Below, piece by piece: positions 24,683-32,073 of a stretch of DNA of 44,909 nucleotides. The notes below the pieces were generated by a model. The model saw only the letters and a program-made list of their open reading frames with translations. It had not been told where the DNA came from and ran no database searches. The stretch is taken from assembly GCA_937897615.1 (NCBI GenBank), contig CALCNO010000096.1, positions 1-44,909 on the forward strand, read 5' to 3'. The position numbers and the translations under genes are program-made. Source of the stretch: an uncultured Anaerolineaceae bacterium (GTDB lineage: Bacteria; Chloroflexota; Anaerolineae; Anaerolineales; Anaerolineaceae). Each line of letters opens with the position of its first letter. Positions within the stretch are counted from its first letter, which is position 1.

Positions 24683-24727
24683 GCAAAAAAACACATTCCG
24701 GAATTTATAAGGTGTCCGGAATGTGTT
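24683..24727 (-). terminator. terminator of the HTH-membrane gene
   Basis: AACACATTCCGGA and its inverse (24690-24727) make a 13-bp stem with a 12-nt loop. On the minus strand it is followed by a T7 run, so it ends transcription from the gene at 24778-25617. Confidence 0.8.
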
Positions 24728-24777
24728 GCAAAACTCAGCCTATTTGGACCGCCCTTCTTTGCGGCTCGTCCCCAGTG

Positions 24778-25617
24778 TTAGGCGGGCAACATTTTATGGC
24801 GCCGGGCAATTCTGGCAGCATTGAAAACGTTTGTGATCAGCCCCATAGCTGCGCCGATGATCGCGCCAGCAATAGCCCACTTGATGAACTTGAAAAGGAT
24901 CAGTTGCGGGAACATCCCTGCCCAATCCTGCCACAAGCTGGGTGAATGTGGACGCAGTACCAGCAAGAACTCCAGGTTGGGCAGCCCAATAAGCGCCAGC
25001 ATGATCAGGTAATTCAAGTAATAGCCCAGCACAGCGCTCACGAAGACCACCACTACTGCCAGCACCGATTGCTTTGATGAGGCAGAGTGGCGAAACTCGA
25101 TCACCGCCGGCACAATTGCCGGAATCAGCCAAACCCCAAAATAAGTAAGCAGCGCAAGCACAAACAACCCGGCTGTTACAGTGGTACCCAGATCATTAAA
25201 AAATTTCGCGGTAATGCTAAAATAGTGCCAGTACAATGCGCCGAAAAGCAACCCGGCCAAAAAATAGAACAACCAACGTTTTTTCATCTTCACTTCCTTC
25301 CCGATTTGTAAAAACCTTTTGAACATGGGGCTGAGCCGTTCTTTTAGAAGAACGAAGCTGTCTCCAGTTTCCTGCATTTTGCCCCTGCGTTCAACTGTGG
25401 AGTACCCCAGTCCTTGCTTTGGCTCTTCACCTGGGGTTTTTACGAGGTACAAAACCAGTTCGATTCGGGAAGCGACTTGATATTTGGTATAGATATTCTT
25501 AAGGTGGAATTCCACGGTACGGATGGAAATACCCAGCGCGAATGCGATTTGTTTGTTGCTCTTGCCCTGCAAGACAAGTTCGAGCACTTCTTTTTCGCGG
25601 CTACTGAGCGATCTCAT
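24778..25617 (-). CDS. LuxR-type HTH domain fused to a multi-span membrane domain
   Basis: The 279-aa protein begins with a complete LuxR/GerE HTH (residues 1-62: LSSREKEVLELVLQGKSNKQ, then RTVEFHLKNIYTKYQV). A charged linker follows, then from about residue 110 four or five membrane helices beginning KKRWLFYFLAGLLFG. A DNA-binding head in front of a membrane anchor is the reverse of the usual LuxR layout, where HTH is C-terminal. It could be a one-component membrane regulator. No partner gene is adjacent; the GntR-ABC operon lies upstream on the same strand but has its own terminator. Confidence 0.8.
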   Translation of the reverse strand: MRSLSSREKEVLELVLQGKSNKQIAFALGISIRTVEFHLKNIYTKYQVASRIELVLYLVKTPGEEPKQGLGYSTVERRGKMQETGDSFVLLKERLSPMFKRFLQIGKEVKMKKRWLFYFLAGLLFGALYWHYFSITAKFFNDLGTTVTAGLFVLALLTYFGVWLIPAIVPAVIEFRHSASSKQSVLAVVVVFVSAVLGYYLNYLIMLALIGLPNLEFLLVLRPHSPSLWQDWAGMFPQLILFKFIKWAIAGAIIGAAMGLITNVFNAARIARRHKMLPA

Positions 25618-25706
25618 TTAGACACATTTCCTTCCGTGGTAAACAACCGTTGCATCTATTGTATATCACTTGCACAACACTATCCGATTTTACCAGCCAA
25701 CAATAA

Positions 25707-25726
25707 GCCCGGCTGTGTCGCCGGGC
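25707..25726 (-). terminator. terminator of the GntR-ABC operon
   Basis: GCCCGGC and GCCGGGC form a 7-bp GC stem with a 6-nt loop, 30 nt after the GntR stop on the minus strand, followed by TTATTGTT. Confidence 0.6.
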
Positions 25727-25756
25727 AGGTTAGTGAACAAACGCCTTTCTATCTTC

Positions 25757-26125
25757 TCACTTATAAAACTTCCGCATTAATTCCACGATCTCCTCTTCCG
25801 TGAGGCCAAGCGAACGATAATACTCCACATCCTTGGCCATTTTCTGCGAGACCATCTCATTGCGTTTATCGGCCAGCCGGGCCGAAGGCAGCGGTGCCAC
25901 AAAACAGCCCTTGCCGACCATCGTGTAGATCAAGCCGTTGTGCTCCAATTCTTCCCAGGCCTTTTTGATGGTGATCACGCTGATGCGCAATTCCTTTGCC
26001 ACCGTGCGGATGGGCGGCAGGCAAAAATCACTTTTCAGTTCGCCACGGATGATCTGGGCACTGATCTGATCATAGATCTGCTTATAGATGGGGTCTTCTG
26101 AGGTGTTGTCAATGACAATGTTCAT
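25757..26125 (-). CDS. GntR family transcriptional regulator, YtrA type
   Basis: The 122-aa protein has an N-terminal GntR winged helix (about 10-75: DPIYKQIYDQISAQI, LPPIRTVAKELRISVITIKKAWEEL) and a short C-terminal dimerisation tail, which is the layout of the YtrA subfamily. YtrA regulators are encoded with ABC transporter genes and repress their own operon. Here the gene is the last of three (ATPase, permease, regulator), 8 nt after the permease stop. The expected operator is the dyad at 27649-27667 over the promoter. Confidence 0.93.
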   Translation of the reverse strand: MNIVIDNTSEDPIYKQIYDQISAQIIRGELKSDFCLPPIRTVAKELRISVITIKKAWEELEHNGLIYTMVGKGCFVAPLPSARLADKRNEMVSQKMAKDVEYYRSLGLTEEEIVELMRKFYK

Positions 26126-26133
26126 CAGAGTAT

Positions 26134-26781
26134 TTACAGGTCTACCTTTTCAAAATTAGCGGCACCTCTGCGGTACGCCAGCACCCAGGTTAACAGCCAG
26201 AGAACGATTCCCGCCAACAGGATGGGCAGGTGTTTGATCATCATGGCAGGGTCTGTGGTGTTAAAGAAATCGCGCAGCGGTGAAGGAATCCAGACAAATG
26301 ATTCTACTACCAGATAGTATAAGACTATCGCTGCGCCAGAAAGCAGAAAAGCGATGCCAACGTTGTAGGCCGTCCGGTAAAACACGGGGATGAAGATAAT
26401 ATTGAACACCGCAAAGAAGCCAAAAATGAATCCGTAAAGCGCCAGGTTGGCGTCGATGCCGGCCTGATTGCCGGCAGGGAAGAGCCGGATGCTAAGCAGT
26501 GCAAAAGGTATCGAAAGCAGGATCTGCACCAGCTCGATAATGGCGATCATGGAGCAGCGCGCTTTGACCACATCGGCCTTGCGCACCGGAAGCATAGCGG
26601 TATAGAAAACATCCCGGTTCTCGCGCCCAACGAGAAAAACAAAGAAGATCGACATACAGATGTACATAAACTGTACATAGTAAGGATACGAAGGGATCAT
26701 CATCATTGCCGAGAAGGACAAAAACAAATAGGTGGTGGGATGCGCCGCCAGTTTGAGTTCTTTGTATAAAAGGTTTTTCAT
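26134..26781 (-). CDS. ABC-2 type transporter permease
   Basis: The 215-aa integral membrane protein has about six helices and no soluble domain. The segment GRENRDVFYTAMLPVRKADVVKAR resembles the ABC2_membrane_5 family of small permeases paired with YtrA regulators. ATG 26781 is chosen over TTG 26799 because it follows the ATPase stop by 4 nt and has a GAGAG site. The exported substrate is unknown; in related operons cell-envelope stress or antimicrobial agents are involved. Confidence 0.85.
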   Translation of the reverse strand: MKNLLYKELKLAAHPTTYLFLSFSAMMMIPSYPYYVQFMYICMSIFFVFLVGRENRDVFYTAMLPVRKADVVKARCSMIAIIELVQILLSIPFALLSIRLFPAGNQAGIDANLALYGFIFGFFAVFNIIFIPVFYRTAYNVGIAFLLSGAAIVLYYLVVESFVWIPSPLRDFFNTTDPAMMIKHLPILLAGIVLWLLTWVLAYRRGAANFEKVDL

Positions 26782-26785
26782 TTTG

Positions 26786-27628
26786 TTACTCTCTTTCAAT
26801 ATGGATCATGATGGATTCGAGGCTGGTCGGCGCCACCTGCACCCCGGCAGGAAGCGGCAGATCGTCCGTGCGGATGAGTGCCTCAAAGCCGAAAGCGTGT
26901 TTGCGGCAGCCGATCAGTTTGCGCGCAAGGTCTGGCGTAAGCTGGTCCTGCGTACCGGATACTTCATGGTAGCTGTTGAGAAAAACATCCTTCTCCATAG
27001 AGGTTAGAATCCTGCCATCCTTGATGTAGGTAATAAAATCTGCACAGCGCTCCAGGTCGGTGATGATGTGGGTGGAAAACAGAATGCTGTGCTCGCCGTC
27101 CTCGATGAGGTCCTGAAAGAGCAGCAGCAGTTCATCGCGGGATACGGGGTCAAGGCCGCTGGTAGGTTCGTCTAGAATGAGCAGCCTGGCTTTATGCGAC
27201 AGGGCCATCATCAGCGAGAATTTAACGCGCATACCGGCAGACAGTTCGTTAACGCGCTTGTGTGGGTCAAGTTCAAACCGCTGCAAGCAGCGCTGGTATT
27301 CAGCATCATCCCAATCAGGGTAAAATCGGCGCGTCACATCGGCAATGGTGCCGATGCGCTGGCGTGGATAGTAATCCACCCCGCCGAGGACAAACCCGAC
27401 CCTGCGCTTGCACTCAAATTCATGCGTCGCAAAGTCCTTACCGAACATGCTCACTTTGCCGGCATCCGCATGGACAAGTCCCAGCATGGATTTAAGCGTG
27501 GTGGTTTTACCGGCGCCGTTGCGCCCGATGAACCCCATGATGTAGCCTTCATCAAGCCTGAAAGATACATCCCGAAGATCAAATCCTTCATAGTGTTTGG
27601 ATAACCCCTGCACAGATAGTATTTCCAT
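26786..27628 (-). CDS. ABC transporter ATP-binding protein
   Basis: The 280-aa ATPase has Walker A GRNGAGKTT (35-43), signature LSAGM (129-133), Walker B LLILDEP (149-155) and the H-loop in LFSTHIITDLER. The signature is LSAGM rather than LSGGQ, as is usual in the YtrB/BcrA-like group. ATG 27628 is chosen because of the AAGGA site upstream; an in-frame upstream codon at 27688 would sit inside the promoter. It is the first gene of the GntR-regulated operon. Confidence 0.93.
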   Translation of the reverse strand: MEILSVQGLSKHYEGFDLRDVSFRLDEGYIMGFIGRNGAGKTTTLKSMLGLVHADAGKVSMFGKDFATHEFECKRRVGFVLGGVDYYPRQRIGTIADVTRRFYPDWDDAEYQRCLQRFELDPHKRVNELSAGMRVKFSLMMALSHKARLLILDEPTSGLDPVSRDELLLLFQDLIEDGEHSILFSTHIITDLERCADFITYIKDGRILTSMEKDVFLNSYHEVSGTQDQLTPDLARKLIGCRKHAFGFEALIRTDDLPLPAGVQVAPTSLESIMIHIERE

Positions 27629-27648
27629 TGGCTCATTCCTTACAAACT

Positions 27649-27667
27649 GTGTATATAGTACATACAC
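27649..27667 (-). promoter_or_regulatory. GntR (YtrA-type) operator: GTGTAT-N7-ATACAC
   Basis: A perfect 6-bp dyad with a 7-nt centre lies immediately downstream of the -10 box at 27673-27668, where a repressor would block the start of transcription. The regulator encoded in the same operon (25757-26125) belongs to a family that uses such dyads. Confidence 0.7.
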
Positions 27668-27695
27668 AATATAACACTGAAATTGCAAATGTCAA
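27668..27695 (-). promoter_or_regulatory. promoter of the ABC-GntR operon (TTGACA-16-TATATT)
   Basis: On the minus strand, consensus TTGACA (27695-27690), a 16-nt spacer and TATATT (27673-27668). The transcription start would fall within the GTGTAT/ATACAC dyad. Confidence 0.75.
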
Positions 27696-27707
27696 GGGGG
27701 ATTAAAA

Positions 27708-27735
27708 AAGAGCAAGGGAAGTGTCCCTTGCTCTT
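27708..27735 (-). terminator. terminator of the KstD-like gene
   Basis: AAGAGCAAGGGA and its inverse form a 12-bp stem with a 4-nt loop, followed on the minus strand by T5. It insulates the KstD-like gene from the ABC operon promoter, which starts 13 bp further on. Confidence 0.85.
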
Positions 27736-27756
27736 GTGCAGCCAGTGAAATTTGGC

Positions 27757-29400
27757 TTATTTGGTTTCGGCAGCGTGGCGCCCGGCAATCGTGCCGAACA
27801 CCATCGCGGGTCCAATGGTCGAACCTGGCCCCGGGTAAGTATGCCCCATTACGGAGGCGGATGAATTCCCGGCAGCATACAGCCCGATTATTGGCTTGCC
27901 CTTTTGATCCAGTACACGCGCAAACTCGTCGGTGAGCAGGCCGCCTTTGGTGCCCAGGTCGCCCGGCCACACTTTGACCGAATAGAACGGCGCCTTGGTG
28001 AGCGGGGCCAGGTTGGGGTTGGGCTTGACTCGCGGATCGCTGTAAATGCGGTCATAGGCGCTGTCGCCGCGATGAAAATCCTCATCCTTGCCATTGAGCG
28101 CAAATTGATTAAAGCGCTTCACCGTCTCCTCAAGTCCCTGTGGGTCAACACCAATCTTGCGGGCAAGCTCCGCCAGGGTATCCGCGCGGGTCATCATGCC
28201 GGATTCAAAGTATTCCTTTGGCTCAGCGCCCGGCAGTCCCACACCAAAGGGATAGTATTTGTGATGATGCTGGTCAAATATTAAATAAGCGGGTATAGAC
28301 GGTACCTTTTGGTTGCGCTCATATTGCCAGTGTCCGCAATCCACATACGAAGCCGACTCGTTCATAAAGCGCTTGCCGGATTTATCCACGATGAGCGAAA
28401 ATGGGAAGGAACGTTCCCAGATCATAAAATTGGATTTGCCATTCTGGTCCACAAAGCATGGGCCCCACCAGGCATCATCCATCAGTGCCGTGGCAGCCCC
28501 AACCGCTATGCCGGCACGGATGGCATCGCCCAGGTCGCCAGTGGTCGCCACTGTCCAATCAGTGCTGATGGGGTGCGGGTGATACTTCTGGCGCATCTCG
28601 TTATTGCGGGCAAACCCGCCGGCAGTGAGGATGACCGCTTTGGCACGAATCTCAATGCGTTTGCCATCCTTTTCTGCCACCACGCCTTTGACAACGCCAC
28701 CTTCCTGAATCAGGCTGGTCATCGGGCAATTGGTCCAAATGGGAATGTTGCGCTGCTGCGCCAAATAGGCCAGTTGGCCGATGAGCGCGCCGCCAATGCC
28801 GGCCAGTTTTTTGCCAATGATCATGCTGCCCATAGTGCGGAAACCGATCACCTTGGCGGTATTCAAAAAGGCCTTGAAAGAGCGGAAGGACAGTGCAATC
28901 TGCACCCCATCCAGGGTGTACACCGGGATGGGTAGAGAAATGTTGATTTTGTCCCTCAATGCCCCCAACTTCTTCAGATCAAACGGTTCCGGCTCCACCA
29001 GGCGCCCGGTAGCGCTCCCGCCCGGCAACTCCGGGTAGTAATCGGCATAACCGCGTCCATAGTGGAAGCGAAAACCGAGTTTCTCCAGCCACTCCACCAT
29101 TTTGGGGCCTTCCCGCAGGAAAGCCTCGCGGCGCTGCGGGGAACTGGCCGGCCCGACCTCGCCGATGGTGATATCCATGTACTTGCGCGCGTTTTCGTAG
29201 GAATCCGGCGTGCCGGCGCGCAGCATCACCGGGCTGTTGGGAATCCACGCCCCGCCGCCAGACATGGCAGAAGAGCCGCCAATCTTATCGGTGCTTTCAA
29301 GGATCAATGGTTCCAGGCCAGCTTCTTTGGCCGCCAGTGCCGCAGCAAAACCGGCAGAACCTGAACCGACAACGATCACCTTTTTAGAAATGTCTTCCAT
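27757..29400 (-). CDS. FAD-dependent 3-ketosteroid-dehydrogenase-like flavoprotein (KstD-like)
   Basis: The 547-aa flavoprotein has the FAD dinucleotide fold GSGSAG (12-17) with the conserved ESTDKIGGSSAMSGGG segment. Near the C-terminus is the KstD-type GTKGGLLTDEFARVL, then GLYAAGNSSASVMGHTYPGPG with Tyr522 and Gly526, equivalent to the Tyr-x3-Gly pair that promotes keto-enol tautomerism in Delta1-KSTD. This predicts removal of hydrogens from a cyclic ketone, possibly steroid-like; fumarate reductase-like enzymes are the alternative. The start at 29400 is supported by AAAGGATG; the open frame continues 92 codons upstream into the gap and the lipocalin gene without support. It follows the lipocalin gene by 71 nt. 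Confidence 0.85.
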   Translation of the reverse strand: MEDISKKVIVVGSGSAGFAAALAAKEAGLEPLILESTDKIGGSSAMSGGGAWIPNSPVMLRAGTPDSYENARKYMDITIGEVGPASSPQRREAFLREGPKMVEWLEKLGFRFHYGRGYADYYPELPGGSATGRLVEPEPFDLKKLGALRDKINISLPIPVYTLDGVQIALSFRSFKAFLNTAKVIGFRTMGSMIIGKKLAGIGGALIGQLAYLAQQRNIPIWTNCPMTSLIQEGGVVKGVVAEKDGKRIEIRAKAVILTAGGFARNNEMRQKYHPHPISTDWTVATTGDLGDAIRAGIAVGAATALMDDAWWGPCFVDQNGKSNFMIWERSFPFSLIVDKSGKRFMNESASYVDCGHWQYERNQKVPSIPAYLIFDQHHHKYYPFGVGLPGAEPKEYFESGMMTRADTLAELARKIGVDPQGLEETVKRFNQFALNGKDEDFHRGDSAYDRIYSDPRVKPNPNLAPLTKAPFYSVKVWPGDLGTKGGLLTDEFARVLDQKGKPIIGLYAAGNSSASVMGHTYPGPGSTIGPAMVFGTIAGRHAAETK

Positions 29401-29471
29401 TTGAGCATCCTTTCTTTTTCTATCGCTAATAAATTTCTCTTTTCCGCAAAACCATACGTGTAATTTTCTTG

Positions 29472-30437
29472 CTACTTCTTTGCGAACACTGCGCTGACCG
29501 TGCTTTTGGTGTTGTAGACGCCGGGCAGCAGTTCCACAAAACAGTAGCCAACCACCTTCCCTTCTTTGTTCTTGATATCGGCAAGCAACTCGTAAAAGAA
29601 GAAATTCAACTGTCCGTCCACTTTGGGGATGATAGTGTATTCCTGTTCCTTGACTCCTTTCAGATTCACCGCCCATCCGCTAGAGAACTTGAAACCAGAA
29701 GACTCGGTGAAACCAAGCGGGGCGATGGTGTAATCGGTCAGGCGTTTGGCATGGCCGCTGCCATCAATGATGGTGCCGTCCTGGTAGCCGTCATGGGGGA
29801 AAGAAAACAACATCACTTCTTCATTGTCAAAAAAGCGCAGCGAGAACCATTCCCACTGGGTGCGGCGGTCAAGGAACTTGTATTGCCCGCCCTGCCTGTC
29901 AAACCAGCCCTTGCCGCTCACCCGATGCGGCTTGCCGTGAAATACCAGCGTTCCCGTTACAGCAAGATTGGTGTTCGACCAGTAATAGGTGTAATTGTCT
30001 TCAATGCCCATCTTGAGCACACCATTGTCGCAATGCCACACCGGCGGTTTGATTGCATCCATATCCAGCGTTAGCGAATAATCCGCAGCGGATATATTTA
30101 GTCCCAGTTTTTTAGCGGAGAAGGTCATTGCGGACATACCGTTCACCCCAACCCGCTCAGGCGTGATAACCACGTCCTTTGCAGAGAAGAACGGCTGTTG
30201 GGCATAATAGTGTTTGCCGGTCTCAAAATCGGTCAGGGCGGTGAGGAGGAAAAACAGGCGTAAGCCGTAGAGGTGCAGTTGCGCCAGGGTGAATTGGTAG
30301 GTAAACATCTTGCCGGCCTCATCGGTAAGGTAGCCGGTGGTGTACCACCATTCGATGCCCTTGCGGTGGCAGAGGAACTCTTCTGCCATGCTTTGATGCG
30401 GAATGCCGGGAGAGTTTGTATACTGGATACTACTCAT
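29472..30437 (-). CDS. CrtC/AttH-type lipocalin-like protein
   Basis: The 321-aa protein begins with the family motif EWWYTTGYL (29-37) and continues with two beta-rich halves typical of CrtC/AttH (carotenoid 1,2-hydratase N-terminal and Lipocalin_9 domains): GKGWFDRQGGQYKF-like centre, WEWFSLRFFD and DGYQDGTIIDGSG. CrtC hydrates carotenoids, and AttH-like proteins are putative carriers of hydrophobic molecules. Its partner is a KstD-like oxidoreductase, so a lipid or isoprenoid substrate seems likely. ATG 30437 is preferred for its AGGCGA site; an ATG at 30452 is possible. Confidence 0.75.
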   Translation of the reverse strand: MSSIQYTNSPGIPHQSMAEEFLCHRKGIEWWYTTGYLTDEAGKMFTYQFTLAQLHLYGLRLFFLLTALTDFETGKHYYAQQPFFSAKDVVITPERVGVNGMSAMTFSAKKLGLNISAADYSLTLDMDAIKPPVWHCDNGVLKMGIEDNYTYYWSNTNLAVTGTLVFHGKPHRVSGKGWFDRQGGQYKFLDRRTQWEWFSLRFFDNEEVMLFSFPHDGYQDGTIIDGSGHAKRLTDYTIAPLGFTESSGFKFSSGWAVNLKGVKEQEYTIIPKVDGQLNFFFYELLADIKNKEGKVVGYCFVELLPGVYNTKSTVSAVFAKK

Positions 30438-30454
30438 AGAGATTCGCCTCATAA

Positions 30455-30492
30455 TTGACAAGTCAAATTTAAACCACTATAGTTGATTATAG
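30455..30492. promoter_or_regulatory. divergent control region between lipocalin and TetR genes
   Basis: It contains a perfect 12-bp palindrome TTGACAAGTCAA (30455-30466), a second dyad CTATA-N6-TATAG (30477-30492) and a TATAAT box on the minus strand (30491-30486) pointing to the lipocalin operon. The TetR gene is divergent, so one of the dyads is probably its operator. This is inferred from position. Confidence 0.5.
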
Positions 30493-30580
30493 GTAAACAG
30501 CGGTGTCGAGCCAGTCATCAGGTTTTAAGACTGGTGGCTTTAACAACTTTTTTCTAAAAGTGTTGGATTATGGGTGTTTA

Positions 30581-31099
30581 ATGGATCTTAGGATTGTAAA
30601 AACAAGAAAAAACATTCGCGAGGCCTTTTTGCAACTTCGCGCAGAAACCCCACTTGAGAAAATTCGGGTGGCTAATCTATGCAAACTCGCCCTGATCAAC
30701 AAGACCACCTTCTACAAGCATTATCAGGACATTTACGCCCTTTCCGAAGAGATCGAAAACGAAACGATCGCTTCCATCTTGAACAGCATTGAGCACACCG
30801 GTTCCCTGTTTAGCGACCCGGACAACTTCGTCAAAGGGCTTTATGATGCTTTCAAAGCACACAACCAGATCATCCTCACTTTGTTTTCCGGCAGGATGAA
30901 TGTGCTCATCGGCAAAGTTGATCAGCAGCTAAAAGGCTATTACCCGCAGCTAGATAATAAGCCCGAACGCGAGATCATTCTTTCCTTCCTCAACTGGGGT
31001 TCATCGTATGTGTTTTTGGAGTCCAAATATGATGAATCACTGATGCTAAAAACATTGACCCGGATCGCCAACCAGGTGGTCCGCCTGATCGAACCGTAA
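30581..31099 (+). CDS. TetR family transcriptional regulator
   Basis: The 172-aa protein has an N-terminal TetR HTH (about 5-50: TRKNIREAFLQL, LEKIRVANLCKLALINKTTFYKHYQDI) and a C-terminal ligand-binding helix bundle. The sequence resembles the DhaS/AcrR-like TetR type with a YKHYxDIYAL motif. It is divergent from the lipocalin-KstD operon, 144 bp away, which it is likely to control. No good ribosome site is seen at ATG 30581; upstream in-frame starts have weaker support. Confidence 0.88.
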   Translation: MDLRIVKTRKNIREAFLQLRAETPLEKIRVANLCKLALINKTTFYKHYQDIYALSEEIENETIASILNSIEHTGSLFSDPDNFVKGLYDAFKAHNQIILTLFSGRMNVLIGKVDQQLKGYYPQLDNKPEREIILSFLNWGSSYVFLESKYDESLMLKTLTRIANQVVRLIEP

Positions 31100-31127
31100 G
31101 AAAGTAAACGGGAAGGGAGAATACAAC

Positions 31128-31679
31128 ATGCCACAAACCGACCTCGATACACTATTTACAGCGATCGAAAGCAAGGACGACAATCTGCGCTACGATGCTC
31201 TTAAGAAATTACTGGCGTTGACCGGAGAGAAGGTGGATTGGGTCTATGAGAAACTGCCCATTCTGGGCGAAAAACTGCATTCCGATAACTCCTACCAACG
31301 TTCCATTGCCCTGATGCTGCTCATGAACCTGGGAAAAAGCGATGAGCGGAACGCAATCGCGGAGTTACTGCCGGAAATACTTTCGCACTTTGAGGATGAG
31401 AAGATGATCACCTCGCGGCAGTGCCTGCAGAACGTCTGGAAACTAGCGCTGGCCAACGAGGAGAACCGGCAAAAAATCGTGCTCGCCCTAAAGCAAAGCT
31501 ATCTTCAGAACAGGCACCTGGAGAAATATGCAACCCTCATCAAAAAGGATGCTATCGAAAGCCTCCAAAAGATTGCTGCAGAAGGCCCCAGCGAAGCTGC
31601 CCGGCAGGCAATCCGCGAGTTAATTGGCTCAGAAAGCGACGATAAGATCAAGAAGGCGCTGCAAAAATACAGCCGCTGA
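31128..31679 (+). CDS. HEAT-like helical repeat protein, unknown function
   Basis: The 183-aa protein is entirely helical with about four repeated two-helix units (for example SKDDNLRYDALKKLLAL, then NSYQRSIALMLLMNLGKSDE, then EAARQAIRELIGSESDD). This suggests a HEAT or armadillo-like scaffold that binds proteins. GGGAAGGGAG precedes the ATG by 8 nt. It begins 28 nt after the TetR stop on the same strand, so the two may be co-transcribed. A perfect hairpin terminator follows. Confidence 0.7.
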   Translation: MPQTDLDTLFTAIESKDDNLRYDALKKLLALTGEKVDWVYEKLPILGEKLHSDNSYQRSIALMLLMNLGKSDERNAIAELLPEILSHFEDEKMITSRQCLQNVWKLALANEENRQKIVLALKQSYLQNRHLEKYATLIKKDAIESLQKIAAEGPSEAARQAIRELIGSESDDKIKKALQKYSR

Positions 31680-31702
31680 TGCGGCCCGGATTGCATCTTG
31701 AG

Positions 31703-31746
31703 AAATACAAACGCCCGGTCTCTCATGGCTCCGGGCGTTTGTATTT
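31703..31746. terminator. bidirectional terminator with perfect 16-bp stem
   Basis: AAATACAAACGCCCGG (31703-31718) and its exact inverse (31731-31746) surround a 12-nt loop. The base of the stem is A/T-rich, so each strand has a GC hairpin followed by a T-rich tract. It would end both the HEAT-like gene and any transcript running past tRNA-Ser. Confidence 0.8.
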
Positions 31747-31761
31747 AAGACTGCAAAGTGG

Positions 31762-31977
31762 GTTGCGGTATATACCTGTGTAACAAATAAAACAAGCAGA
31801 GAGGGTCGCGGTGTATGCACCCTCGTAGCAAGCAAAGCAAGCGGAGAGGGTAGAATTCGAATATCACCCCCTCAATGGGGGCACAAGGTGACAAATTGCG
31901 AAGCGATGGGAGCGGAGAAGGTCGCGGTGTATGCACCCTCGTAGTAAGCAAAGCGAGCGGAGAGGGTGGGATTCGAA
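31762..31977 (-). repeat. degenerate tandem repeat derived from the 3' end and trailer of tRNA-Ser
   Basis: Two 57-nt copies, 31805-31861 and 31921-31977, match at 53 of 57 positions and are 116 nt apart. The right copy ends inside the tRNA-Ser gene (acceptor stem and T-arm). The left copy therefore carries a broken piece of the same tRNA end, with the TTCGAA of the T loop kept. A third, weaker trailer copy begins at 31762. Between the two good copies is a spacer with a CCCCC/GGGGG hairpin (31867-31881). The whole block lies just behind the tRNA in its own orientation and contains no gene. Confidence 0.8.
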
Positions 31978-32045
31978 CCCACGGTGACGACGAGCGCCAC
32001 AACGGTTTTCGAGACCGCCCCATTCGGCCACTCTGGCACCTCTCC
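31958..32045 (-). tRNA. tRNA-Ser (anticodon CGA)
   Basis: On the minus strand the sequence starts GGAGAGGTGCC and ends in a matching CCTCTCC acceptor strand. It has a long variable arm, a GGTTCGAATCC T-arm and an anticodon loop with CGA. The discriminator base is G, as required for serine. CCA is not encoded. The gene starts 28 nt after the stop of the beta-CASP RNase gene on the same strand. Confidence 0.95.
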
Positions 32046-32056
32046 GGGACGGGCAA

Positions 32057-32062
32057 ATTATA
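32057..32062 (-). promoter_or_regulatory. -10 box for tRNA-Ser
   Basis: A consensus TATAAT on the minus strand lies 11 nt before the tRNA 5' end, which would put the transcription start only about 5 nt upstream of the mature tRNA. A -35 box is not clear. Confidence 0.45.
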
Positions 32063-32073
32063 CCCGATAACCC

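Noticed and set aside
29401..29676. 92-residue N-terminal extension of the KstD-like protein
   Set aside because: It runs into the lipocalin gene and lacks family similarity; ATG 29400 begins right before the FAD-binding fold and has a ribosome site.
31805..31861. Second tRNA-Ser gene
   Set aside because: Only the acceptor end and T loop are copied; there is no D-arm or anticodon arm, so it is a repeat fragment and not a tRNA.
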